A stretch of DNA of 64,000 bases from Thermohalobaculum sp039030715. Its GTDB lineage: Bacteria > Pseudomonadota > Alphaproteobacteria > Rhodobacterales > Rhodobacteraceae. A model generated the notes under the pieces. It saw only the letters and a list, made by a program, of their open reading frames with translations, searched no databases and had not been told where the DNA came from. Positions 1 to 7,554 of this stretch are shown here, in pieces. The DNA lies in contig JBCCDU010000001.1 of the NCBI GenBank assembly GCA_039030715.1, forward strand, positions 62,001-126,000, in the 5' to 3' direction. Made by a program: the position numbers and the translations under genes. Within the stretch, counting starts at the first letter, position 1. Each line of letters opens with the position of its first letter.

Positions 1-289
1 GCGGGGTGAAAAGCTGTGGCACATCGATGCCCAACCCATGGGCGAGCTTCTGAACCGCGTCGAAAGTCGGCGACATCTGTGCGTTCTCGATCTTCGACAA
101 GGTCGAGCGCGCAAGACCGGCCCGCCGCGCGGCCTCCTCCAGCGTCCATTCGCGCTGGTGGCGCAACTGGCGCACCCGCTCGCCCAGTTTCAGGGGCTGT
201 GCCTCGGCGGCGCCATCGGCAGCGCGTGCGATGCTGAGCAGGCTCTCGGCTTGCTCGGTCGATGGCGTGTCGGCGCTGTTGTCGCTCAT
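1..289 (-). CDS. XRE-family transcriptional regulator (3' part missing)
   Basis: Reading leftward from the ATG at 289, the frame stays open to the window edge, giving the first 96 residues. After a roughly 30-residue polar lead, residues about 33-88 form a helix-turn-helix of the XRE/Cro type: a 'GERVRQLR' first helix, then 'TLEEAARRAG' and 'RSTLSKIENAQMSPTFD', which is the classic turn and recognition helix. Proteins of this shape in proteobacteria often continue into a C-terminal cupin sensing domain, but that part lies outside the window. It is divergent from the acyl-CoA ligase at 375, with only about 85 bp between them, so it may regulate that gene; this is inference. Confidence 0.8.
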   Translation of the reverse strand, partial: MSDNSADTPSTEQAESLLSIARAADGAAEAQPLKLGERVRQLRHQREWTLEEAARRAGLARSTLSKIENAQMSPTFDAVQKLAHGLGIDVPQLFTP

Positions 290-374
290 GGGTCCCCCGG
301 GGCAAGCGGATTGAAAGCGGCAGGCGAACCTGTCAGGCTCGGCTCCCTTGCCACATCCAGCCGAACCAGTCCAG

Positions 375-1928
375 ATGCCGCCCCTCCCCGTTTCCCTCTA
401 TGACGCAGGCCCGCCGCCGCCCTGCCCGGAGCGATTCAATATGGCCGCGTATGTAATGATGGCCGGACGAGAGACGCCAAGGAAAACCGCTCTGAAGGTT
501 CTGGATGGCACCGGCGAGGTGGTGGAGGAATGGCGCTTCGCCGATCTCGACCGCGCAATCATGGGCACCGCCGCGGGCCTGCGCGCACGCGGGCTGCAGC
601 CCGGCGAGCGTGTGGCCTTGCGCATGGGCAACTTGTCCGATTTCCCGATCCTGTTCTTCGGCACGATTGCGGCGGGCGGCATTGCCGTCCCTACATCGGC
701 CCAGCTTACCGAGCGGGAATTCCACAAGCTGGCCCAGGACATGACCCCGCGCCTGATCGCCATCGCCGACAATCTGGCCCTGGAGCGGACACCGACGGGG
801 GCCGAGATCCTGCCGCAGCCGTGCTGGCAAACGCTGCGCGGCGCCAAGCCGCTGGAAGAAACCGCACAGACCGGGCCAGACGATCCGGCCTATCTGATCT
901 ACACCTCCGGCACTTCGGGCCGGCCCAAGGGCGTGCTGCATGCCCAGCGCGCCGCCTGGGCGCGGCGGATGATGTGGGCGGGCTGGTACGGGCTCGGCGC
1001 GACAGATGTCATGTTGCATACCGGCGCGTTCAACTGGACCTACACGCTCGGCACCGGCCTGACCGATCCCTGGGCCGCGGGGGCCAGCAGTCTGATCCAT
1101 CGCGGCTCGGTGGATCCGACCGACTGGCCCGATCTGGCGGCGCGTCATGGCGCGACGATCCTCGCGGCCACGCCGGGCCTTTACCGCCAGATGCTGCGCG
1201 GGGATGGCGACCTCTCTGGCAGTTTCGCGGCCCTGCGCCACGCCCTTACCGCAGGCGAGCAGATGCCCCAGGCGCTCAGCGAAGCCTGGCGCACCCGCAC
1301 CGGCAGGCCGGTCTACGAAGCGCTCGGCATGTCCGAGATTTCCACCTTCATCTCCAGCAGCCCAGACACGCCCCCGCGTCCAGGCGCCGTGGGCCATCCG
1401 CAACCGGGGCGCAGGGTGGCGGTGCTCGCCGGCAATGCCCCGGCTGCCATAGGCATTGAGGGAGACCTCGCCGTCGCGCGCACCGATCCCGGGCTGATGC
1501 TCGGTTACTGGAACCAACCACGGGAAACGGCGGCCTCGCAGCGCGGCGACTGGTTCATCACCGGCGATCTCGCCCGGATGGACGCCGAGGGCTACATCAC
1601 CCATCTCGGCCGCGCCGACGACGTCATGACCGCGCTCGGCTACCGGATCAGCCCGGGCGAGGTCGAGGAGGCGCTCTCCACCCACCCCGCGATCGCCGAA
1701 ATCGCGGTTACCGAGGTCGAAATCCGCGAAGGCCTCCGCCTGATCGCCGCTTTTATCGTCGCCGACGGCGCCTGGCCGGGCGAAGACGCCCTTGCCGACT
1801 ACGCCCAGACCCGCCTCGCCCGTTACAAATGCCCCAGGATCTGGCAACAGGTCGCCGCCCTGCCCCGCACCGCCAATGGCAAGCTGCAACGGCGCAAACT
1901 GGCCCTCGACACTTCAACCAAGCCCTGA
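375..1928 (+). CDS. AMP-dependent acyl-CoA synthetase/ligase
   Basis: Adenylate-forming enzyme that would activate a carboxylic acid to an acyl-AMP and then a CoA thioester in the cytoplasm. The P-loop-like motif 'YTSGTSGRPKGV' lies near residue 180, the 'YEALGMSE' motif near 315, the 'GDWFITGDLA' motif near 395 and the C-terminal lysine motif 'RTANGKLQRR' at the end. Length (517 aa) is normal for the family. The ATG at 375 is preferred; an in-frame TTG at 348 would add nine residues. The layout resembles benzoate/acetate-type ligases but the substrate cannot be read from sequence. A hairpin follows the stop codon, and a divergent XRE regulator lies upstream. Confidence 0.85.
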   Translation: MPPLPVSLYDAGPPPPCPERFNMAAYVMMAGRETPRKTALKVLDGTGEVVEEWRFADLDRAIMGTAAGLRARGLQPGERVALRMGNLSDFPILFFGTIAAGGIAVPTSAQLTEREFHKLAQDMTPRLIAIADNLALERTPTGAEILPQPCWQTLRGAKPLEETAQTGPDDPAYLIYTSGTSGRPKGVLHAQRAAWARRMMWAGWYGLGATDVMLHTGAFNWTYTLGTGLTDPWAAGASSLIHRGSVDPTDWPDLAARHGATILAATPGLYRQMLRGDGDLSGSFAALRHALTAGEQMPQALSEAWRTRTGRPVYEALGMSEISTFISSSPDTPPRPGAVGHPQPGRRVAVLAGNAPAAIGIEGDLAVARTDPGLMLGYWNQPRETAASQRGDWFITGDLARMDAEGYITHLGRADDVMTALGYRISPGEVEEALSTHPAIAEIAVTEVEIREGLRLIAAFIVADGAWPGEDALADYAQTRLARYKCPRIWQQVAALPRTANGKLQRRKLALDTSTKP

Positions 1929-1960
1929 GCGTTCCATGACGCGTCAGGCCGCAGCCGAGG

Positions 1961-1986
1961 CCCTGACAGGCCCTTGCCTGTCAGGG
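1961..1986 (+). terminator. Perfect 10-bp inverted repeat after the acyl-CoA ligase
   Basis: CCCTGACAGG at 1961-1970 is followed by a 6-nt loop and CCTGTCAGGG at 1977-1986. The hairpin sits 33 bp after the ligase stop. There is no clear T-run, so it may be a Rho-independent-like terminator or an mRNA-stabilising stem. Confidence 0.45.
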
Positions 1987-2084
1987 GTGTCGCGTCTTGT
2001 CCGGCCAGGGCAAGTCCGTTTGGCTCACCTTCGAGTGAAGCTCCGGGGGTTTTCATCGCGAACCCGCGCGCCTACATTCCTCCG

Positions 2085-2741
2085 ATGATACAGCTCGATG
2101 TAATATCCGACCCGATCTGCCCCTGGTGCTATATCGGCAAGGCCAATCTCGACCGCGCCATCGAGACGACGGGCCAGAACCCCTTCACCATGGCCTGGCG
2201 GATCTTCCAGCTCAATCCGGATATGCCGTTGGAGGGGATGGACCGCAAAACCTATCTCGAACGCAAGTTCGGCGGGCCCGAGGGCGCGCGCGATGTCTAT
2301 GGCCGGATCGAGGGGGCAGCGAAATCCGCAGGCCTCGATGTCCGGTTCGACCGGGTCGCCCGCACGCCCAATACCTTCGACGCCCATCGCCTGATCCGCT
2401 GGTCCCAGACCACCGGCACCCAGCATGCGGTCGTCAACCAGATGTTCCGGCGGTATTTCGAGGACGGCCAGGACATCTCGGACCGCGCGATCCTGCTCGA
2501 CATCGCCGACAGCGCAGGGATGGAGCGTGACGTGGTCGCCCGCCTGCTCGACAGCGACGCCGACCGCGAGGAGTTGCAGGCCGAGGAAGCCACCGCTCGT
2601 CAGATGGGCGTCACCGGCGTCCCCTGCTTCATCATCAACGGCCAGCACGTCGTCCAGGGCGCACAGGACACCGCGACCTGGGAGAGGATCATCACCGAGC
2701 TTTCCGCAAGCCTCGCCAACAGACAGGAGGTTTCCTCATGA
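2085..2741 (+). CDS. DsbA-family (FrnE-like) thiol oxidoreductase
   Basis: Thioredoxin-fold protein of the DsbA/2-hydroxychromene-2-carboxylate isomerase group. The active-site motif CPWC is at residues 12-15, just after the first strand ('IQLDVISDPICPWCYIG'). The cis-proline region 'GVTGVPCFIINGQ' near residue 178 is also clear, followed by a C-terminal helix. No signal peptide is present, so it is expected to be cytoplasmic, like FrnE. The start at 2085 begins directly with the beta strand; a longer reading from 1974 adds residues that do not look like protein. Its stop overlaps the start of the next gene (ATGA), so the two are probably co-translated. Confidence 0.88.
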   Translation: MIQLDVISDPICPWCYIGKANLDRAIETTGQNPFTMAWRIFQLNPDMPLEGMDRKTYLERKFGGPEGARDVYGRIEGAAKSAGLDVRFDRVARTPNTFDAHRLIRWSQTTGTQHAVVNQMFRRYFEDGQDISDRAILLDIADSAGMERDVVARLLDSDADREELQAEEATARQMGVTGVPCFIINGQHVVQGAQDTATWERIITELSASLANRQEVSS

Positions 2742-3229
2742 ACATGCTGATGGATACACTTGGCGAATTGTCGTCGTCCTATATCGCCTGGCTGGGCGTC
2801 GGGTTCCTGGCGTTGATGGCCGCGCATTCCTATTATCACTGGCTGAGTTGCCCTTATCTCTGTCAGAAGCATGACATCTCGGTTGACGAGGCGCGCGAGG
2901 CAATCGATCGCCCGATTTCCGCCGGGCCGCGCTTTCTGCTGTCGATGACACTCGGCATTGCCGCCACAATCGCCGGGCTCTTCCTGCTGCACCGCGCGAT
3001 CGAGCCTGGCGTCGCCTTCATGCTGATCGTTGCCGGCCTCGTCGTCATGCAGACCGAACCCATCCGCTTGCAGTTGCGCGACTCGGTCGCCCGGCTCGTG
3101 GCGGCCAGCACCGGGCCGGAGGAGACGCAGGCCGCTGCCCTCGACAGTCTGAGGACCAGCCATCTCTGGCTGGTCTCGGTTCACTTCATCATGCTGTTCG
3201 CGGTGATCGCAGCGCTTCTGGTGTTCTGA
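2738..3229 (+). CDS. Small integral membrane protein, function unknown
   Basis: A 163-residue protein with about four predicted membrane segments: residues ~13-32, ~67-87, ~92-108 and ~145-163. The connecting loops are short; one holds two cysteines ('SCPYLC', near residues 37-42) next to a conserved-looking 'HSYYHW'. It overlaps the DsbA-family gene by four bases, so its job may be linked to thiol or redox handling at the membrane, but that is inference. I do not recognise the family. Confidence 0.7.
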   Translation: MNMLMDTLGELSSSYIAWLGVGFLALMAAHSYYHWLSCPYLCQKHDISVDEAREAIDRPISAGPRFLLSMTLGIAATIAGLFLLHRAIEPGVAFMLIVAGLVVMQTEPIRLQLRDSVARLVAASTGPEETQAAALDSLRTSHLWLVSVHFIMLFAVIAALLVF

Positions 3230-3241
3230 GCCGATCCCCGA

Positions 3242-4231
3242 TCAGGCGGCCGCCAGGTTCTGGCGGCCATGGGTGGCCTGCAGGTCGATATCCGGCCCGT
3301 GCGGCACCACGCCAGTCGGATTGATCGTTTCGTGGCTGGCATAATAGTGGAACTTGATGTGGTCCATCCGCGTCGTCGCGGCGATCCCCTCCATCTGATA
3401 AAGTTCCAGCATGAAGGCCCAGATCGCAGGATAATCCTGCAGCCGCCTCAGGTTGCACTTGAAATGCCCGACATAGACCGGATCGAAGCGCACCAGCGTG
3501 GTCCATAGGCGCCAATCCGCCTCGGTCAGCGTCTCGCCCATCAGATAACGGTTTCCGGCCAGATGGGCCTCCAACTCGTCCAACTGCGCGAACAACGCCA
3601 CCACGGCCTCCTCATAGGCTTCCTGCGTGGTGGCAAAACCCGCGCGATAGACGCCGTTATTGACCGCGCCATAGATCTTTTCGTTCCAGGCGTCGATGCC
3701 GTCGTGCAATCCCTCGGGGCAAAAATCGCGACTGCTGCCGGTGACCCCATCGAAGGCGCTGTTGAACATCCGAATGATCTCGGAGCTTTCGTTCGAAACG
3801 ATCTTTCCGGTCTGCTTGTCCCACAGCACGGGCACCGTCACCCGGCCGGACACGTCCGACACCGCACTGGTATAGACCTGATGCATGAACTGATGGCCCG
3901 ACAGCGTGTCGCCCGTCGCCCCGTCGAAATCGGTCTCGAAGGTCCACCCGTTTCCCTGCATCAGCGGATGCACGACCGAGACCGTGATATGATCCTCCAA
4001 CCCCTTCAGCGCGCGGAAGATCAGCGTCCGATGCGCCCAGGGACAGGCATAGGAGACATAGAGGTGATAGCGTCCGCTCTCGGCCTTGAAGCCGCCCTCG
4101 CCGCTCGGCCCCGCGCTGCCATCGGCGGTGACCCAGTTCCGGAACTTCGCCGTGTCACGCTGGAAGCGACCGTCATTGGCCTTGGTGTCATACCATTTGT
4201 CATGCCAAACGCCGTCGATCAGTAAGCCCAT
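3242..4231 (-). CDS. yqjG: Glutathionyl-hydroquinone reductase (xi-class GST)
   Basis: Xi-class glutathione transferase that reduces glutathionyl-hydroquinones back to hydroquinones using glutathione. The catalytic cysteine sits at residue 63 in 'YVSYACPWAHRT', the position typical of YqjG/EcmA-type enzymes, and the family motif 'WTFE' follows. The helical GST C-terminal domain holds 'AHLAGNRYLMGETLTEADWRLWTTLVRFD'. Start: the ATG at 4231 is chosen because GGAGG lies 5 nt upstream; an ATG at 4243 would add four residues and overlap that ribosome binding site. Length (329 aa) is as expected. The protein is cytoplasmic and fits a genome rich in glutathione-linked chemistry. Confidence 0.92.
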   Translation of the reverse strand: MGLLIDGVWHDKWYDTKANDGRFQRDTAKFRNWVTADGSAGPSGEGGFKAESGRYHLYVSYACPWAHRTLIFRALKGLEDHITVSVVHPLMQGNGWTFETDFDGATGDTLSGHQFMHQVYTSAVSDVSGRVTVPVLWDKQTGKIVSNESSEIIRMFNSAFDGVTGSSRDFCPEGLHDGIDAWNEKIYGAVNNGVYRAGFATTQEAYEEAVVALFAQLDELEAHLAGNRYLMGETLTEADWRLWTTLVRFDPVYVGHFKCNLRRLQDYPAIWAFMLELYQMEGIAATTRMDHIKFHYYASHETINPTGVVPHGPDIDLQATHGRQNLAAA

Positions 4232-4342
4232 AGTGTCCTCCATTTGCTACCATTTGCGACTTAGGCCGCCAATCGCCCGAAAACATCCGGCGGTGCGCGA
4301 AGATATTGTTGCGCTGACTGCAAAACCGGGAAATGTGAATGG

Positions 4343-5374
4343 GTGCGCAGCAAGTCCCTCATCCAGACAGTCTCGGTCCATGCCGAAGGCGAGGTCGGCG
4401 ACGTGATCGTCGGGGGCGTCGCGCCGCCTCCGGGAAAAACCCTGTGGGAACAGTCGCGCTGGATCGCCAGGGACGAGAGCCTGCGCAACTTCATGCTGAA
4501 CGAGCCACGGGGCGGCGTCTTTCGCCATGTAAACCTGCTGGTGCCGCCCAAGGACCCAAAGGCGGATGCGGCCTTCATCATTATGGAGCCGGCGGACACC
4601 CCCCCGATGTCGGGGTCGAATTCGATCTGCGTGGCCACCGTTCTGGTCGAAACGGGTCTGGTCGAGGTGACCGAGCCCGAGACCGTCCTGCATCTCGAAG
4701 CGCCCGGCGGGGTGGTCGAGGCGCGGGTCAAAGTCGCGCATGGCAGGGCCGAGCGGGTGAGCATCACCAACCTGCCCAGCTTCGTCGACCAATTGGACAT
4801 GACGCTGGAACTGCCCGGCTTCGGCAGCATCCGCGTCGACACGGCCTATGGCGGCGACAGCTTCGTCATCGCGGACGCCGCAGCACTTGGATTTTCCCTC
4901 GTCCCGGACGAGGCCCGTGACCTGGCCCGCCTGGGGGTCGAGATCACAGCCGCTGCGAACGAGCAGATCGGATTTCACCATCCGACCAATCCCGAATGGT
5001 CGCATCTGTCATTCTGTCAGTTCGCGGGTCCGCTGACCTGGCAGGACAGCACGCGCAGCGGGCGCAGCGCGGTGGTGATCCGCCCCGGCAAGATCGACCG
5101 ATCGCCCACCGGCACCGGGTGTTCGGCACGCCTGGCGCTGCTGCATGCCCGCGGCCAGATCGGGGTGGGAGAGCGCTTCATCGGCCGCTCGCTGATCGAC
5201 ACGGCGTTCGACTGCCGCATCCTCGCCACCACCAAGGTCGCAGGACAGCCCGCGATCCTGCCGCAAATCAGCGGACGCGCCTGGATCACCGGCACCCATC
5301 AGCACATGCTGGACCCCACCGATCCGTTTCCCCAGGGCTATCGCCTGTCGGATACCTGGCCGGGCGCGACCTGA
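4343..5374 (+). CDS. Proline racemase family protein (hydroxyproline epimerase or dehydratase type)
   Basis: The two halves of the proline racemase fold are clear, but the catalytic pair is unusual. The first catalytic position, normally Cys in 'MCGH', is Ser90 in 'PPMSGSNSIC'. The second, normally Cys in 'DRSPCGTG', is Thr256 in 'DRSPTGTGCS'; a cysteine occurs four residues later (Cys260). In this family Cys/Cys or Ser/Cys pairs go with racemases and 4-hydroxyproline epimerases, and Cys/Thr with trans-3-hydroxyproline dehydratase. A Ser/Thr pair fits none of these cleanly, so the reaction is uncertain; loss of water from a 3-hydroxyproline is a reasonable guess. The start is a GTG at 4343. 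It is a stand-alone gene with no hydroxyproline catabolic partners nearby. Confidence 0.82.
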   Translation: MRSKSLIQTVSVHAEGEVGDVIVGGVAPPPGKTLWEQSRWIARDESLRNFMLNEPRGGVFRHVNLLVPPKDPKADAAFIIMEPADTPPMSGSNSICVATVLVETGLVEVTEPETVLHLEAPGGVVEARVKVAHGRAERVSITNLPSFVDQLDMTLELPGFGSIRVDTAYGGDSFVIADAAALGFSLVPDEARDLARLGVEITAAANEQIGFHHPTNPEWSHLSFCQFAGPLTWQDSTRSGRSAVVIRPGKIDRSPTGTGCSARLALLHARGQIGVGERFIGRSLIDTAFDCRILATTKVAGQPAILPQISGRAWITGTHQHMLDPTDPFPQGYRLSDTWPGAT

Positions 5375-5503
5375 CCGGCGCCGGTTGTGCCATTCTCGGG
5401 CAAATCCCGCCAAACCGCTTCGATTTTAGATATCTGTCTGCGCGACCTTAGGGGTCTCGTAAGGCTCCCCCGACTAAATCGAGCCCGCCAGCAGACTGCG
5501 GGG

Positions 5504-5914
5504 ATGCCGATGAAGTGCTTGATCGTAGAAGACAATGGGGAGCTTGCCGATCTCTGGCAGATCGCGCTGCAACGCGACGGGCACGAGATCGACCGCGCCT
5601 CCGATCTTGCCGAGGCCACCAAGATCCTGCGCTTCACGCGCTACGATATCGTGCTGCTCGACTTGATGCTGAAGGGTGAAAACGCGATCAGCCTGTCCAC
5701 TTTTGTGGGATACACATCGCCTTCCGCCAGGATCGTGGTGATCACCGGATCGTCGATGTATCCGCGGGGCGAAATCTTTCGCGACGCCGCCAATGTCGCC
5801 TATGTCCTGCGCAAGCCAGTGCCGCTCTCGGATCTCTCGACCTGCCTCGCGCATCTGGAACGCACGGCGGCGCGGCAGGACAGGCCCGTCCAGCACGCAC
5901 CCAAGGCGGGCTAG
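5504..5914 (+). CDS. Single-domain response regulator (receiver only)
   Basis: A receiver domain of about 120 residues with a short charged tail and no output domain. The acidic pocket is 'IVEDN' (Glu9, Asp10), the phospho-acceptor is Asp53 in 'IVLLDLML', the switch threonine is in 'VVITGS', and the lysine is in 'LRKPVP'. Such stand-alone receivers act through protein partners or phosphorelays. It is convergent with, and overlaps by 4 bp, the hybrid histidine kinase at 5911-7473, so the two may signal together; this is inferred from position only. Confidence 0.85.
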   Translation: MPMKCLIVEDNGELADLWQIALQRDGHEIDRASDLAEATKILRFTRYDIVLLDLMLKGENAISLSTFVGYTSPSARIVVITGSSMYPRGEIFRDAANVAYVLRKPVPLSDLSTCLAHLERTAARQDRPVQHAPKAG

Positions 5915-7473
5915 TGGATCACGGCCTCCAGGCTTTGCTCGATCTCCACACTGGTATAGGGCTTGGTGATGCATTTCAGCATCCCGGCCGAGCGATAATC
6001 GACCGCCGCCGACCGGTTTGAATTCGCCGTGACCGCGATGATCGGGGCATTCTTCGACGCGCCGGCCCCGTCGCGGATCACCCGTGTCGCCGAGAGGCCA
6101 TCCAGCTTGGGCATCCGGATGTCCATGAAGATGATGTCGAACTCCTGCTCCTCGGCGTAATCGACCCCCTCCTGCCCGTCCTTGGCATAGACGATCTCGC
6201 AGCCCAGCCGGCGCAGGATGGTTCCAAGAAGCTGCGCGTTGGCGTCGTTGTCCTCGACAATCAGACACCGCAGGCTGGGGGCCTTCAGCGTCTCCGCCAA
6301 TTCCGGTCCCTGCCCGGTCTCCAACAGCGGGCTATAGCTTTCGCGTTTCACCGGCACGTCGAAATAAAAGACCGAGCCGCCACGCGCCGCAGGCATGTAC
6401 CAGACATGGCCGCCCAGCAGATCGGAAATCCGCTGCACGATCGACAGACCCAGGCCTTTGTTCCGGCCGCGGCCTTCGCCCCGGTCGCGCTGCACGTCCT
6501 GGAACAGGTGCGCTTGCATATCGTCGTCGACACCGCGTCCGTCATCCTCGACCGCGAAGCGCAGCGTCTGCTCCTGCTCGCTCTCGCCAACCAGTTCGCA
6601 GGACAACAGGATCGTGCCCGACTCGCTGTATTTCACCGCGTTCGAAAGATAATTCGTCAGCACCTGCTTGATCCGCAGCGGGTCCGAGATGCCGGTCTGC
6701 CGGATCCGTTCATCGAAATTCGAGAAGAACTTGATCCCCTTCTCGCGGATCGGCTGCGCCCATTCCTGGCGCACTTCCTCGAACATCTGGCTCAGATCGA
6801 ACAGCGTCATGTCGATTGGCATCTGACCCGAATCGATGCGCGAGAGATCCAGCACATCCTCCAGCATCTGGCTGAGCTGGCGGTTCGAATTCAGGATGAT
6901 CTCCAGATACTGCTTGGTCGTCTCGTCCTCGGTGCTTTCGTGCAGCAGTTCCGAGTAACCCTGGATGATGTTCAGTGGGGTGCGCAACTCGTGGCTCATC
7001 GACGCGAGAAACTGGCTCTTGGCTTCGTTCGAGGCACGCTCCGCCTCGCGAGCCTGCCGCAACTGCGTGACAACATTGGTCAGATCGAACATGATCGCCA
7101 GCGATTGCTCGAACGCACCATCTTCGCCATGAATTGCGATGGCCGAGAGTGCCACCGGCATCATCTCGCCGGATTTCTTCACGAACTCGTATTCGACATC
7201 GGCGGAATAGCCCCGTTCGCGGAAGAGACGCAGTTCTTCCAATGCCCTGGCCTGCGAGCGCAGCGAGAGGAAATCCGTCGACGGACGCCCCAGCACCTCG
7301 TCTTCGCTATACCCAAGCGCCGCCAGCCAGAACCGGCTGACGCGGATCAGCGCACCGGTCTCGTCAATTGAATGGATCATCAGCGGCGCGAAGTCATAGA
7401 GCTCGTCGTAACGGCCCGAATATTCCGGCCTGAGCATCGTCGTCCGTAGAAGGTCGAGAAAGGTGCCGGTCAT
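5911..7473 (-). CDS. Hybrid histidine kinase: PAS, HisKA, HATPase_c, receiver
   Basis: A 520-residue cytoplasmic hybrid sensor kinase. Residues ~25-135 form a PAS domain ('LIRVSRFWLAALGYSEDEVLGR'). A coiled linker leads to the dimerisation helix with His161 in 'SMSHELRTPLN'. The ATPase domain follows, with the N box 'NYLSNAVKYS', G1 'DDGRGVDDD' and G2 'NKGLGLSI'. A C-terminal receiver ('LIVEDNDANAQLL', phospho-acceptor in 'IIFMDIRMPKLDG', 'TKPY') completes it. No transmembrane segment is visible, so the signal is likely internal (redox, light or a ligand bound by PAS). It is convergent with the single-domain receiver gene. Confidence 0.92.
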   Translation of the reverse strand: MTGTFLDLLRTTMLRPEYSGRYDELYDFAPLMIHSIDETGALIRVSRFWLAALGYSEDEVLGRPSTDFLSLRSQARALEELRLFRERGYSADVEYEFVKKSGEMMPVALSAIAIHGEDGAFEQSLAIMFDLTNVVTQLRQAREAERASNEAKSQFLASMSHELRTPLNIIQGYSELLHESTEDETTKQYLEIILNSNRQLSQMLEDVLDLSRIDSGQMPIDMTLFDLSQMFEEVRQEWAQPIREKGIKFFSNFDERIRQTGISDPLRIKQVLTNYLSNAVKYSESGTILLSCELVGESEQEQTLRFAVEDDGRGVDDDMQAHLFQDVQRDRGEGRGRNKGLGLSIVQRISDLLGGHVWYMPAARGGSVFYFDVPVKRESYSPLLETGQGPELAETLKAPSLRCLIVEDNDANAQLLGTILRRLGCEIVYAKDGQEGVDYAEEQEFDIIFMDIRMPKLDGLSATRVIRDGAGASKNAPIIAVTANSNRSAAVDYRSAGMLKCITKPYTSVEIEQSLEAVIH

Positions 7474-7554
7474 AGCGCCCCCAAGAGGTTACTGGGCTTA
7501 TCAACCATATGGAGATCTCGATGTTAACATTTAGTTAATAAATTGATTTTGAAC

